Positions 51,836 to 61,304 are shown, numbered from the stretch's first letter. The stretch is DNA of 64,000 nt from Bacteroidales bacterium (GCA_016930375.1 JAFGGU010000012.1:1-64000), one strand, 5' to 3'. Numbers and translations are program-made. The notes: generated by a model from the letters alone, not told the origin.

Positions 51836-53104
51836 ATGATATATTATGAGAAGGGATCCGAAAATACAGTTCTGTCAGACAGGGATCTGAAAGAGGGACT
51901 GTTCAGTGCTCTTGACAAACTGGGAAAACGGGAAAAGGTGCTGGCCATTCCCCCCGACTTTACCCGTTTTCATTCTCATGCCGGGGAGCTCACATCCATG
52001 GTGTACGAGTATTACGGCAATAAGCTGACAGATGTACTTCCGGCTTTGGGAACCCATTCACCCATGACGCCGGATCAATTGAGCACCATGTTTCCGGGCA
52101 TACCGGAAGAGCTCTTCAGGGTGCATTACTGGCGCAGTGATGTACTCACTTTAGGAAGAGTTCCCGGGGATTATATTGCCGAGATTACCGATAATGCCCT
52201 GAATTACGATTGGCCGGCCCAGCTGAATAAACTGGTTTGTCAGGGCGGGCACGATCTGATATTATCCCTGGGACAGGTTGTTCCCCATGAGGTCATCGGA
52301 ATGGCCAACTATAATAAGAATCTTTTTGTTGGTACCGGAGGAGCCGAGGGTATCAACAAAAGCCACTTTTTGGGCGCTGTTTATGGAATGGAACGCATGA
52401 TGGGCCGGGCAGATAATCCGGTGCGGAAAATACTCAATTATGCATCGTCACATTTTATCAGTGAACTGCCTGTTGTTTATGTGCATACCGTGGTGGGCAG
52501 AGATGACAATGAGAACCTGGTGGTGAGGGGCCTGTATATCGGAGATGATGAGCAGGTATTCACCCGTGCTGCCGACTTATCCCTCAAAGTGAATTTCACC
52601 GTGCTTGATAAGCCGGTCAAAAAGGTTGTTGTTTATCTCGATCCCGCAGAATTTAAAAGCACGTGGCTGGGCAATAAAAGCATTTACCGAACCCGGATGG
52701 CCATTGCGGATGGAGGTGAACTCCTGGTTCTTGCCCCGGGAGTGAAAGAATTCGGGGAAGACCCGGAGATCGACCAGTTGATCAGGAAGTACGGGTACTT
52801 TGGAACCACGGAAACGCTTCAGAACCTGAAAGAAAACAAAGACCTGGAAGGTAACCTCAGCGCAGCCGCCCATCTAATCCACGGCAGTTCAGAAGGCAGG
52901 TTCACCATCACCTATTGTCCCGGTCACCTGACCAAGCGGGAAATCGAAAAGGTGAATTTCAAGTACGGTTCCTTAAAGAATATGCTCGTGAAGTATAACC
53001 CGGCAACCATGAAGGAAGGCTACAATTTGCAGGAGGACGGTGAAGTGGTCTTTTATATTTCCAATCCGGCGCTTGGGCTGTGGGCGTGTAAGGAGAGGCT
53101 GTAG
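51836..53104 (+). CDS. LarA-like nickel-pincer racemase/epimerase (DUF2088) in the uronate operon
   Basis: This 422-residue protein is a homologue of lactate racemase LarA. Active-site residues align well: Asp41-Phe-Thr-Arg44 (LarA DxTR), His74 in GTHSPMT, His151 in VVPHEVIG, Lys161 exactly 10 residues later and His177 exactly 16 residues after that. In LarA the corresponding Lys and His residues attach and coordinate the nickel pincer nucleotide (NPN) cofactor and do catalysis. Members of this superfamily epimerise various 2-hydroxy acids, including D-gluconate at C2. Placed between the mannonate dehydrogenase and the hexuronate transporter, it may epimerise an aldonate or uronate here; that is inference. 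LarB, LarC and LarE, needed to make the cofactor, are not in the window. Confidence 0.85.
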   Translation: MIYYEKGSENTVLSDRDLKEGLFSALDKLGKREKVLAIPPDFTRFHSHAGELTSMVYEYYGNKLTDVLPALGTHSPMTPDQLSTMFPGIPEELFRVHYWRSDVLTLGRVPGDYIAEITDNALNYDWPAQLNKLVCQGGHDLILSLGQVVPHEVIGMANYNKNLFVGTGGAEGINKSHFLGAVYGMERMMGRADNPVRKILNYASSHFISELPVVYVHTVVGRDDNENLVVRGLYIGDDEQVFTRAADLSLKVNFTVLDKPVKKVVVYLDPAEFKSTWLGNKSIYRTRMAIADGGELLVLAPGVKEFGEDPEIDQLIRKYGYFGTTETLQNLKENKDLEGNLSAAAHLIHGSSEGRFTITYCPGHLTKREIEKVNFKYGSLKNMLVKYNPATMKEGYNLQEDGEVVFYISNPALGLWACKERL

Positions 53105-53179
53105 ATTAAAGACTAAAGATTTAAGATATGAAGATTATCAGCGGATTAGTGAATACTAAATAAACGAAACAGTAAAACC

Positions 53180-54574
53180 ATGACAACAATCTCCCAGCAA
53201 ATTGGTAAATACCGATGGACAATCTGCACCCTTGTATTTTTTGCCACCACAGTTAACTATTTTGATCGCAATGTTTTGGGACTTTTAAAGCCCATCCTGT
53301 CTGATGCAGGCATATTCGGCGCGGACAAACCCAACCAGGAGTTGTATTATTCCTATGTGGTGATGAGTTTTCAGATTGCCTACGCTATTGGCATGTTACT
53401 GGCAGGAAGGCTTATCGACTGGTTCGGGACAAGAAAGGGATATGCCTTTTCATTGCTGGGATGGAGCATTGCTGCCATTGGCCATGCCCTCGCCCACAAT
53501 ACCTTTTCATTTGGTTTTTGGCGGGCCGCGCTGGGTTTTACCGAATCAGGAAATTTTCCGGCAGCCAACAAGACCATGGCAGAATGGTTCCCAAAGAAGG
53601 AAAGAGCATTTGCCACCGGTATTTATAATTCAGGCGCCAATGTAGGTGCCATCGTTACTCCGTTGTTTGTTCCCTGGATGGCCAGGGTATGGGGATGGCA
53701 ATGGGCTTTTATTTTTGTTGGCGCTATCGGTCTGATCTGGCTTTATTTCTGGTTTCGCATTTATGGTTCACCTGAACAAAAGCTTAAAGCAGGCGTTCTT
53801 TCACAGGCTGAATATGATTATATCCACAGCGACCTGGATGAGCAGGCCGAAGAGAAAAAAAGCGGCGACCAGGTATCATGGTTTAAGCTCCTGACTTATC
53901 GCCAGACCTGGTCATTCTTTTTCGGTAAGTTCCTGACAGATGGCGTATGGTGGTTTTACCTGTTCTGGCTGCCTGCCTTTCTGAGCGGCGAAAACACCCG
54001 GAAGATCCAGGAATACATGGGAGCTAATCCCGATTTTACAGGTGATCAATCCGGCATACCGGGGATCATCAGCTGGACCCTGGCAGTCGCTGTGGTTTAT
54101 ACGATTTCTACAATTGGTTCGGTGTATGGAGGATGGCTTCCCAAAAGATTTATTAACAATGGAATGGCATCCTATAAAGCCCGTAAAACATCGATGTTTA
54201 TTTATGCTTTATTCCCCCTTACTGTATTGTTAGCCAGCAGGTTGGGCCATATTAACACATGGTATGCCGTTTTCATCATTGGTATTGCATGCGCAGCTCA
54301 CCAGGCCTGGTCGGCGAACATTTTCACCACGGTTACTGATATGTTTCCCAAAAGGGCTGTTGCTTCTGTCACCGGCATCGGGGGAATGGCAGGTGCTGTA
54401 GGCGGCATACTGATCGCGCAGTCAGCCGGTCTGATTTTAAAACATTATTCAGCGCTCGGCAATATCCAGGCGGGTTATGCATTCCTGTTCATCTTTTGCG
54501 GAATTGCCTATATCCTGGCTTGGTTCCTCATGCATTTTATGGTGCCTAAATTAAAACGTGTTGAAAATTTGTAA
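53180..54574 (+). CDS. exuT: ExuT-like hexuronate MFS transporter
   Basis: This 464-residue MFS protein has 12 predicted helices and the ACS/ExuT pattern: VNYFDRNVLGLLKPIL in helix 1, GRLIDWFGTRKGYAF (motif A), GFTESGNFPAANKTMAEWFP in helix 4, and a long central loop. The NYFDR and GxxExGNFPAA motifs are characteristic of hexuronate and sugar-acid:H+ symporters. It lies directly upstream of UxaC, so uptake of glucuronate and galacturonate is the likely role. Confidence 0.88.
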   Translation: MTTISQQIGKYRWTICTLVFFATTVNYFDRNVLGLLKPILSDAGIFGADKPNQELYYSYVVMSFQIAYAIGMLLAGRLIDWFGTRKGYAFSLLGWSIAAIGHALAHNTFSFGFWRAALGFTESGNFPAANKTMAEWFPKKERAFATGIYNSGANVGAIVTPLFVPWMARVWGWQWAFIFVGAIGLIWLYFWFRIYGSPEQKLKAGVLSQAEYDYIHSDLDEQAEEKKSGDQVSWFKLLTYRQTWSFFFGKFLTDGVWWFYLFWLPAFLSGENTRKIQEYMGANPDFTGDQSGIPGIISWTLAVAVVYTISTIGSVYGGWLPKRFINNGMASYKARKTSMFIYALFPLTVLLASRLGHINTWYAVFIIGIACAAHQAWSANIFTTVTDMFPKRAVASVTGIGGMAGAVGGILIAQSAGLILKHYSALGNIQAGYAFLFIFCGIAYILAWFLMHFMVPKLKRVENL

Positions 54575-54586
54575 ACAAGGATAAGG

Positions 54587-55987
54587 ATGAAAGGTTTTTT
54601 AGATTCAAATTTCCTTCTGCATACAAAAACTGCGGAATACCTTTACCATCAGCATGCAGCCGGGATGCCCATCATCGACTACCACTGTCATCTCTCGCCG
54701 AAACAGATTGCTGAAAATAAGAATTTTGACAATCTCACCCAACCCTGGCTGTATGGCGACCATTATAAATGGCGCGCCATGCGCTCCAACGGCATCGATG
54801 AACGGTATTGCTCAGGCAATGCCACCGACTGGGAAAAGTATGAGAAATGGGCGGAAACCGTGCCCTTTACCATGAGAAACCCGCTTTATCACTGGACACA
54901 TCTTGAACTTCAGCGGTATTTTGGCATTACCGATCTTTTAAGCCCCAAAACCGCAGCCACCATTTACGAAAAGGCGTCGGACATGCTCGGACAAAAAGAC
55001 TTTAGCCCCGTTGGCCTTATAAAAAGGATGAACGTAGAGATCGTCTGCACCACGGATGACCCTGTGGATTCGCTGGAATATCACCGTAAGATCAAGGAAA
55101 CCACAGCAGGGATCAGGGTAATTCCTGCCTGGAGACCGGATAAAGTGCTGATGGCGGATAATCCGGTAGGATTTAATGAATACATCGGCAAACTGGCGGT
55201 TGTATCCGGAATTGATATTACCAGTTATGGTCATTTGCTGGAAGCTCTGGACAAAAGGCACGAATTCTTCCATGACTCTGGTTGCCGGCTCTCTGACCAT
55301 GGCTTGGAAAGCTTCTATTGCGACGGTTATACACTGACTGAAATAAATGCGATTTTTGGAAGAATCAGGAAGGGTTTCGATCTGGCTCCCGCTGAGGTTT
55401 CCAAATTCAGGTCAGCCATGCTTTATGACCTGGCTGTCATGGATTGTGATAGAGGATGGACACAACAATTCCACATAGGAGCCATGCGCAATAACAATTC
55501 CCGGATGTTCATAACTTACGGACCTGATGGCGGCTTCGATTCCATAGGTGATTATGGTGTCGCCATACCTGCATCTCGTTTTCTCGACCGGCTCGATAAA
55601 GAAGCCAAACTGGCCAAGACGATATTGTATAACCTGAATCCTGCGGATAATGAGGTAATGGCAACCATGATCGGGAATTTCCAGGACGGTACGGTACCGG
55701 GCAAAATTCAATGGGGTTCGGGATGGTGGTTCCTGGATCAGAAGGACGGCATGGAGAAACAACTGAATGCACTCTCTAACCTGGGATTGCTCAGCCGGTT
55801 TGTAGGTATGCTTACCGATTCACGCAGCCTGCTGTCTTACCCCCGCCACGAATATTTTCGCAGGGTGCTTTGCAACCTGATCGGGAATGACGTTGAAAAC
55901 GGAGAATTGCCGGATGACAAAACCTGGCTGGGCAAAATCGTGGAGGATGTATGTTACCATAATGCACGAAATTATTTCAATTTTTAA
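54587..55987 (+). CDS. uxaC: Glucuronate/galacturonate isomerase UxaC
   Basis: This 466-residue enzyme matches UxaC over its whole length (usual length about 470). Markers are IIDYHCHLSPKQIAENKNF at residue 29, CTTDDPVDSLEYH at about 160, and QFHIGAMRNNNSRMF at about 295. It converts D-glucuronate to D-fructuronate and D-galacturonate to D-tagaturonate. It starts 13 bp after exuT. The identification is firm. Confidence 0.97.
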   Translation: MKGFLDSNFLLHTKTAEYLYHQHAAGMPIIDYHCHLSPKQIAENKNFDNLTQPWLYGDHYKWRAMRSNGIDERYCSGNATDWEKYEKWAETVPFTMRNPLYHWTHLELQRYFGITDLLSPKTAATIYEKASDMLGQKDFSPVGLIKRMNVEIVCTTDDPVDSLEYHRKIKETTAGIRVIPAWRPDKVLMADNPVGFNEYIGKLAVVSGIDITSYGHLLEALDKRHEFFHDSGCRLSDHGLESFYCDGYTLTEINAIFGRIRKGFDLAPAEVSKFRSAMLYDLAVMDCDRGWTQQFHIGAMRNNNSRMFITYGPDGGFDSIGDYGVAIPASRFLDRLDKEAKLAKTILYNLNPADNEVMATMIGNFQDGTVPGKIQWGSGWWFLDQKDGMEKQLNALSNLGLLSRFVGMLTDSRSLLSYPRHEYFRRVLCNLIGNDVENGELPDDKTWLGKIVEDVCYHNARNYFNF

Positions 55988-56009
55988 AACACCCTAAAAA
56001 GAGAATACT

Positions 56010-57365
56010 GTGAAATCAGAAAAAAAACACAATTCGCGTCGTGATTTTATCAAGAAAGCAGGACTGGGTGCGGCATCATTGACCCTGGGCGGACTTGGAT
56101 TATCTGCCTCTTCCTATGCACGCATCAGGGGCGCAAACGAAAGGATGAACATTGCCATCCTTGGCTGTTACAGGCGGTTTAACGCGCTTATGGAATCACT
56201 GCCCAAACTCAGCGATGATTTAAACATCGCTTTTGTTTGTGATGTTGATCAGAAGAGGTTATCGGAAGCGCAGGCTAAAGTGAAAGAGAAGATGGGCATG
56301 ATGCCCGGCGCAGAGGAGGATCTGCGAAAAATACTGGAAAACAAGGGTGTGGATGCCATCATCAATGCCACACCGGATCACTGGCATGCTCCGGCCACTT
56401 TCATGGCACTTCAGGCCGGAAAACATGTCTACCTGGAGAAACCCTGTTCTCATAATCCCCGTGAGGGGGAACTGCTTGTTGATTTCCAGAAGAAATACAA
56501 CAAGGTCATACAAATGGGATCACAGCAGCGTTCAGCGCTTGAAACAAGGGAGATTGTCGATGAAATTCACAAAGGATTGATTGGAGATCCCTATCTGGGT
56601 GTTGCATTTTATGTCAACAGCAGGGGTCGTGTGCCTAATCCCCGGCAGGTTCCGCCTCCGCCCACGCTTAACTGGGAACTTTTCCAGGGGCCGGCTCCGC
56701 GTGAACCTTATATGGACATTTATTTTGATTACAACTGGCACTGGTTCTGGCAGTACGGCACCGGTGAAACCGGTAACAATGCCGTGCATGAGCTCGATGT
56801 ATGCCGCTGGGCGCTGCAGCTCGATTACCCAAAACAGGTAATCGTGAACGCCGCAAAGCAACATTTTCGCGACGATGGATGGCAGATGTATGATACCATG
56901 GATGCCGATTTTATTTTCGGGAACGGAAAGACCATAAAATGGGACGGCAAGAGCCGCACCAATTACTATACCTATGGCATGGACCGGGGCAGTATCATTT
57001 ACGGATCAACAGGAACGGCAGTAGTTAACCGGAATGGTTACAAGGTATTTGATTTGCAGGGCCAGCTTACCCGTGAGCGGAAGGCCGATGAGGTTGCACA
57101 GACCACCCAGCCAGGCGGAGCCGGAGGTATGGATGGACTGCATATCATGAACTTCATTAATACAATACGCGGTACTGCCGTATTGCAGCACCAGCCCATA
57201 ACGGAGGGAGCCAAAAGCACGCTGCTCGGACATCTGGCCAACATCTCCTACCGGGTGAATGCTCCTCTCTCCATGGATGAAAGCAACGGTCGCATTCTGA
57301 ACAATCCCGAAGCCATGAAACTTTGGGACAGGCAATATGAAAAGGGATGGGAACCGAAAATTTAA
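56010..57365 (+). CDS. Tat-exported Gfo/Idh/MocA oxidoreductase with degenerate Rossmann glycines
   Basis: The protein (451 residues, GTG start) begins with a twin-arginine signal (SRRDFIKKAGLGAASLTLGG), so it is exported folded. The Gfo/Idh/MocA fold is shown by TPDHWHAPATF, the catalytic-lysine motif HVYLEKPCSH, and a C-terminal substrate domain rich in Trp and Tyr. The expected dinucleotide loop GxGGRG reads GCYRRF, with three glycines replaced, which is unusual. Tat-exported members are thought to carry a prebound cofactor and oxidise sugars or glycosides. It may process a uronate-containing glycoside in the periplasm (inference). Confidence 0.85.
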   Translation: MKSEKKHNSRRDFIKKAGLGAASLTLGGLGLSASSYARIRGANERMNIAILGCYRRFNALMESLPKLSDDLNIAFVCDVDQKRLSEAQAKVKEKMGMMPGAEEDLRKILENKGVDAIINATPDHWHAPATFMALQAGKHVYLEKPCSHNPREGELLVDFQKKYNKVIQMGSQQRSALETREIVDEIHKGLIGDPYLGVAFYVNSRGRVPNPRQVPPPPTLNWELFQGPAPREPYMDIYFDYNWHWFWQYGTGETGNNAVHELDVCRWALQLDYPKQVIVNAAKQHFRDDGWQMYDTMDADFIFGNGKTIKWDGKSRTNYYTYGMDRGSIIYGSTGTAVVNRNGYKVFDLQGQLTRERKADEVAQTTQPGGAGGMDGLHIMNFINTIRGTAVLQHQPITEGAKSTLLGHLANISYRVNAPLSMDESNGRILNNPEAMKLWDRQYEKGWEPKI

Positions 57366-57378
57366 TAAATTGTATACC

Positions 57379-58683
57379 ATGAATTCAACACGCAGAAGTT
57401 TCATTAAAAACGCTTCCCTGCTGGCTGCCGGGGCGGCTCTTCCAGTTAATGCATTTCCCTTCGTCCAAGGGAAAGTCGCAGCAACCGATAAAATCCGTGT
57501 GGCGCTTATTGGTGCCAACGGTATGGGATTTAACAACCTGGCTTCCTTTCTGAAAAATCCCGAAATCGCATGTACCGCCCTGTGCGACGTGGATAAGAAT
57601 GTATTGGACAAGCGGACAAAAGACCTTACGGAACTGGGCGCGCCCGAGCCGAAACATTTTGCTGATTACAGGAAGATGCTGGAGTACAAGGATATCGATG
57701 TGGTAATCATAGGCACTCCTGACCACTGGCACTGCATGCAGTTTGTTGATTCTTTAGAAGCCGGGAAACATGTATATGTTGAGAAACCTTTGGGCAACAC
57801 AATTGCTGAGATCAATATCATGCAGAAGGCGGCAAAGCGGTATGGTAAAATGGTTCAGGTAGGGCAGTGGCAAAGAAGCCAGCCCCATTTCGTGGATGCC
57901 ATCCGTTTTTTGAAGACGGGAGCCCTGGGTCGCATCCGCACATGCAAAGCCTGGTCGTATGTCGACTGGAAAGGGCCGGTTCCCAAAGTGCCGGACACAC
58001 CTGTACCGGAAGGGGTGGATTACGACATGTGGCTGGGACCCGCTCCCAAACGTCCCTTTAATAAAAACAGGTTTCATTTTACATGGCGCTGGTATTGGGA
58101 ATATGCAGGCGGCCTGATGACCGACTGGGGAGTACACCTGATTGATTATATTTTATATGGAATGGATAAAGCCATTCCGGTATCGGTGATGGCTACCGGC
58201 GGGAAGTATGCTTATCCCGAGGATGACATGGTTACGCCCGATACCATGACCGCCGTATATGATTTCAAAGATTTCACCATGATCTGGGAACACACCATTG
58301 GCATCGGGCTTGGGAACTGGAGAAGGCCTCATGGTATGGCTTACATTGGCGAGAACGGCACCCTGGTACTGGATCGTAACGGATGGGAAGTGGTGCCGGA
58401 AAAACAAAAAACAGAGGCCATTCCCGTGCAAAAGAATGTGGGCGTTGGCCTCGACCTTCATGTGCGGAATTTTATCGATTGCCTTAAAAACAATGCTCCC
58501 GGGGAACTTCATGCCGGCATTGACGTAGGCAGAAACGTGGCCCTTGTAGCGCAAATGGGAAATATTGCATACAGAACAGGAGAAAAAGTATACTGGGATG
58601 ATGACAAACAATTGTTCAGTACTCCCGCGGCCAACAAAATGATTACACCGGAGTACCAGAATGGTTGGAAATTACCTCAATGA
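57379..58683 (+). CDS. Tat-exported Gfo/Idh/MocA oxidoreductase, second copy
   Basis: From ATG 57379 (434 residues) this protein has a Tat signal (STRRSFIKNASLLAAGAAL). A start at 57337 would overlap the previous gene and displace the signal from the N-terminus. The dinucleotide motif is normal (ALIGANGMGFNNL), as are TPDHWHCMQF and HVYVEKPLGN with the catalytic lysine. The C-terminal domain has the conserved RWYWEYAGGLMTDWGVHLID pattern. It is paired with a divergent paralogue 14 bp upstream; the two may act on consecutive oxidation states, or form a heteromer. Substrate unknown, uronate context. Confidence 0.87.
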   Translation: MNSTRRSFIKNASLLAAGAALPVNAFPFVQGKVAATDKIRVALIGANGMGFNNLASFLKNPEIACTALCDVDKNVLDKRTKDLTELGAPEPKHFADYRKMLEYKDIDVVIIGTPDHWHCMQFVDSLEAGKHVYVEKPLGNTIAEINIMQKAAKRYGKMVQVGQWQRSQPHFVDAIRFLKTGALGRIRTCKAWSYVDWKGPVPKVPDTPVPEGVDYDMWLGPAPKRPFNKNRFHFTWRWYWEYAGGLMTDWGVHLIDYILYGMDKAIPVSVMATGGKYAYPEDDMVTPDTMTAVYDFKDFTMIWEHTIGIGLGNWRRPHGMAYIGENGTLVLDRNGWEVVPEKQKTEAIPVQKNVGVGLDLHVRNFIDCLKNNAPGELHAGIDVGRNVALVAQMGNIAYRTGEKVYWDDDKQLFSTPAANKMITPEYQNGWKLPQ

Positions 58684-58690
58684 TAAGCTT

Positions 58691-59935
58691 ATGAAAATTG
58701 AAAAATACTCCTTCGGAACAGGCGACCGCTTTGGAAAAGAAGGTCTTGCCCAATTACAGGCCATTCAGGATATCAACCGCCTCGGGATACCGGTGGTGCC
58801 CGTCTGGAACAAGTCCAACCGGGAACATTCCATTATACATTCCGTTCCTTCCGACGTAAAGCAGGAAGCGGCAGCAGCAGTGGCAGAAGGCAGGTATACC
58901 GGCAATTACTATGTTGACGCGGATCATATCAATCTGGATACGGTGGACAGATTTGTCGACAGCAGCAATTTCTTTACCATTGATGTGGCGCATTTCATTG
59001 GCAGGAAAGCATCACAGGAGGCCATTGCTGATTTTCAAACAAGGTACTCGAAATATCTCGGTGATATGAACATTCCGGGTATCGGGCAAAAGCTGAATGT
59101 CACGGCCGGCTTTTTGACTCACCTTGCCGAAGACTATCTTGCAGCCATTGAGGAAGTAAAAAAGATCTATGATCACATTTGTACGATTAAAGGCCAGGCA
59201 AACTTCGTAGCGGAAGTATCCGTTGACGAGGCAGAAATAGTGCAGGGGCCGCTGGAACTGTTTTTTATTCTCGCTGAATTGAAAGAAAAAGGCGTGGAGG
59301 TTCAGACCATTGCACCCAAGTTCTCAGGCTTGTTTGCCAAGGGCGTCGATTATATCGGAGACGTGCAGGGATTTGCCAGAGAATTTGAACAGGATGTAGC
59401 TGTAGTTAAACATGCGGTAAAAGAACTGGGATTGCCGGAAAACCTCAAGTTAAGCGTGCACAGCGGCAGCGACAAGTTTTCGATTTATCCTGCCATCCGG
59501 GCAGCAATCCGGAAATTTGATGCAGGGATACATGTGAAAACAGCCGGCACAAACTGGCTGGAGGAAGTGATCGGACTGGCTGAAGCGGGTGATGACGGTC
59601 TTGAAATCGCCAGGGCTGTTTATGCGAAATCCATGGATCGTTATGATGAACTTACCGGACCCTATGCCACAGTATTAAAAATAAACCGGCAATTGCTTCC
59701 GGAAGTTTCCCTGGTAAATTCCTGGAATGGCAAACAATTCAGTGAAGCGCTTACGCACGATCAAAGCTGCAAAAACTACAACCCGCATTTCAGGCAGCTG
59801 ATCCATGTAGGATACAAGATTGCCGCGGAAATGGGAGATCGTTTTCTCTCAGCCCTGGATAAGCATCATGAGATCATTGCTTCCAAGGTGAAGTATAACT
59901 TATTGGAACGGCACCTGAAACCTTTGTTCCGGTAA
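58691..59935 (+). CDS. uxaE: Tagaturonate epimerase UxaE
   Basis: From ATG 58691 (414 residues) the protein matches the UxaE family: MKIEKYSFGTGDRFGKEGLAQ at the N-terminus, YVDADHINLDTVDRF near 80, TIDVAHFIGRKAS near 100, LSVHSGSDKFSIYPAIRA near 260 and ending with YNLLERHLKPLF. UxaE interconverts D-tagaturonate and D-fructuronate by C4 epimerisation, replacing the altronate branch (UxaA/UxaB). With UxaC and the SDR, this funnels galacturonate into D-mannonate. An ATG 30 bases earlier is in frame but overlaps the preceding stop. It ends the operon. Confidence 0.9.
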   Translation: MKIEKYSFGTGDRFGKEGLAQLQAIQDINRLGIPVVPVWNKSNREHSIIHSVPSDVKQEAAAAVAEGRYTGNYYVDADHINLDTVDRFVDSSNFFTIDVAHFIGRKASQEAIADFQTRYSKYLGDMNIPGIGQKLNVTAGFLTHLAEDYLAAIEEVKKIYDHICTIKGQANFVAEVSVDEAEIVQGPLELFFILAELKEKGVEVQTIAPKFSGLFAKGVDYIGDVQGFAREFEQDVAVVKHAVKELGLPENLKLSVHSGSDKFSIYPAIRAAIRKFDAGIHVKTAGTNWLEEVIGLAEAGDDGLEIARAVYAKSMDRYDELTGPYATVLKINRQLLPEVSLVNSWNGKQFSEALTHDQSCKNYNPHFRQLIHVGYKIAAEMGDRFLSALDKHHEIIASKVKYNLLERHLKPLFR

Positions 59936-59942
59936 TTTGAAA

Positions 59943-61154
59943 TCAGCTGCGGACTAATAGGAAATCCCTGGGAACATCCCGGAGTCGAGCTATATTTTCG
60001 ATCTTGCTTTTTACATCAAAACCAACAGCGCATTCCACCTGGCATACGTCGCACTGTTCACACGGTTTGCCGGATAAATCAGCCAGGTTGAGGGTTTGCT
60101 GCGCATGATCAAGATTTCTGTAACCATAAGCATACATAAAACTTCGCATGATAGTGGGAATATCGAGATCATGCGGGCACTGACCGCTACACTTCCTGCA
60201 CTGCAGACAGTAAAGTCCTTGTCCGGCTTGCGCCAGTTTTAAATCCTTCAGTTCGTCATCCGTGATTTTGAGATCCCCCATTAGGGTTATATTATTCTGC
60301 AATTCCTCAAAGTTGGTCATGCCTGACATCAGGGTATGAACATTTTCATTTTGGGCTACCCATTTAAGTGCTGCTTTTGAACTGATAGGCTGAGTGCGGT
60401 TCTGATCCCAAAAGCCGCCTGCCATAGTCTTCATGGCAATGATACCCAGACCGGCCGATGCGCCGTACTGAACGGCTTCATTCACCTCCTGCATTTTCTG
60501 CAATCTGAAATTATAGGCTGCCATTGCAACATCATATATTCCGGTATCTGCAGCAGCCCGGATGGCCTCATCCACATAGCTGTGCGTTGCAATACCTATG
60601 AAACGCGCCTTGCCACTCTTTTTAAAATCTTCCATCACCCTGAGCAAGGGTTCGAAAAATACTGATTCACGTTTGGCTGCAAAGGGTAAAAAGAGAATAT
60701 CCAGGTAGTCGACTCCGAGGCGCTTCATGCTGTTCTCGATATCACTCTGAAAAGCAGTTCCGGCTTCAGGGTCAGTGAAGAGTCCCTTCTGATGATCGGT
60801 TCCTTTGGGCATGGTACTGGTGGCAATCAGGTAGGATTCCCTCGGGCGATTTTTGAGGACACCTCCGAGCATGGTTTCGTTGTTGCCGTTACCATAGTAA
60901 GTGGAGGTTCCCAGCAATCTGACACCCTTCTCCAGGGCTGCCTGAACCAGAGCGGGATTGTTGGTGTCCCCGGTACCCATGCTCAACAGCGGTATCTTCA
61001 GGCCGGTTTTGCCAAGAGTTCTTAACGGCAATGCCTGTGAAGGATCAGCAGCGGGTTTCGGGGTAAAAGCTTTTATCGATCCGGGGATCAGGGCTGCTCC
61101 TGAAAGCCCCAGGATACTTTTTTTCAGAAAGTCGCGACGATGATTGGGTTTCAT
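59943..61154 (-). CDS. Tat-exported aldo/keto-reductase-fold Fe-S protein with degenerate tetrad
   Basis: This 403-residue protein has a Tat signal (HRRDFLKKSILGLSGAAL), an AKR barrel at about residues 40-300 and a C-terminal ferredoxin-like domain with two cysteine clusters (CLQCRKCSGQCP and CEQCDVCQVECA), the pattern for two 4Fe-4S clusters. Unlike true AKRs, the catalytic Asp, Lys and His are replaced: FDTA is LGTS, ATK is ATS, and the QxH strand is FLP; only Tyr (STYYGNG) remains. Export plus Fe-S clusters suggests an electron-transfer role rather than NADPH-dependent reduction. It converges with uxaE (7 bp between stops). Confidence 0.85.
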   Translation of the reverse strand: MKPNHRRDFLKKSILGLSGAALIPGSIKAFTPKPAADPSQALPLRTLGKTGLKIPLLSMGTGDTNNPALVQAALEKGVRLLGTSTYYGNGNNETMLGGVLKNRPRESYLIATSTMPKGTDHQKGLFTDPEAGTAFQSDIENSMKRLGVDYLDILFLPFAAKRESVFFEPLLRVMEDFKKSGKARFIGIATHSYVDEAIRAAADTGIYDVAMAAYNFRLQKMQEVNEAVQYGASAGLGIIAMKTMAGGFWDQNRTQPISSKAALKWVAQNENVHTLMSGMTNFEELQNNITLMGDLKITDDELKDLKLAQAGQGLYCLQCRKCSGQCPHDLDIPTIMRSFMYAYGYRNLDHAQQTLNLADLSGKPCEQCDVCQVECAVGFDVKSKIENIARLRDVPRDFLLVRS

Positions 61155-61304
61155 TTTGGGTATTTTTTTGGGTAATGAGAAATTGTGGCGAAACGAATTT
61201 GTTTAAAAGTGTTGGAAATTTACTAAACATTACCGGATTGATGTTTTTTAATCCGTGGTATTTTGTTAAAGGTTAGTTAAATCTCTGAATCAATTGGTGT
61301 AATT

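Noticed and set aside
57006..57611. 201-residue minus-strand frame across the two Gfo/Idh/MocA genes
   Set aside because: It is antisense to two clear coding regions and has no recognisable domain.
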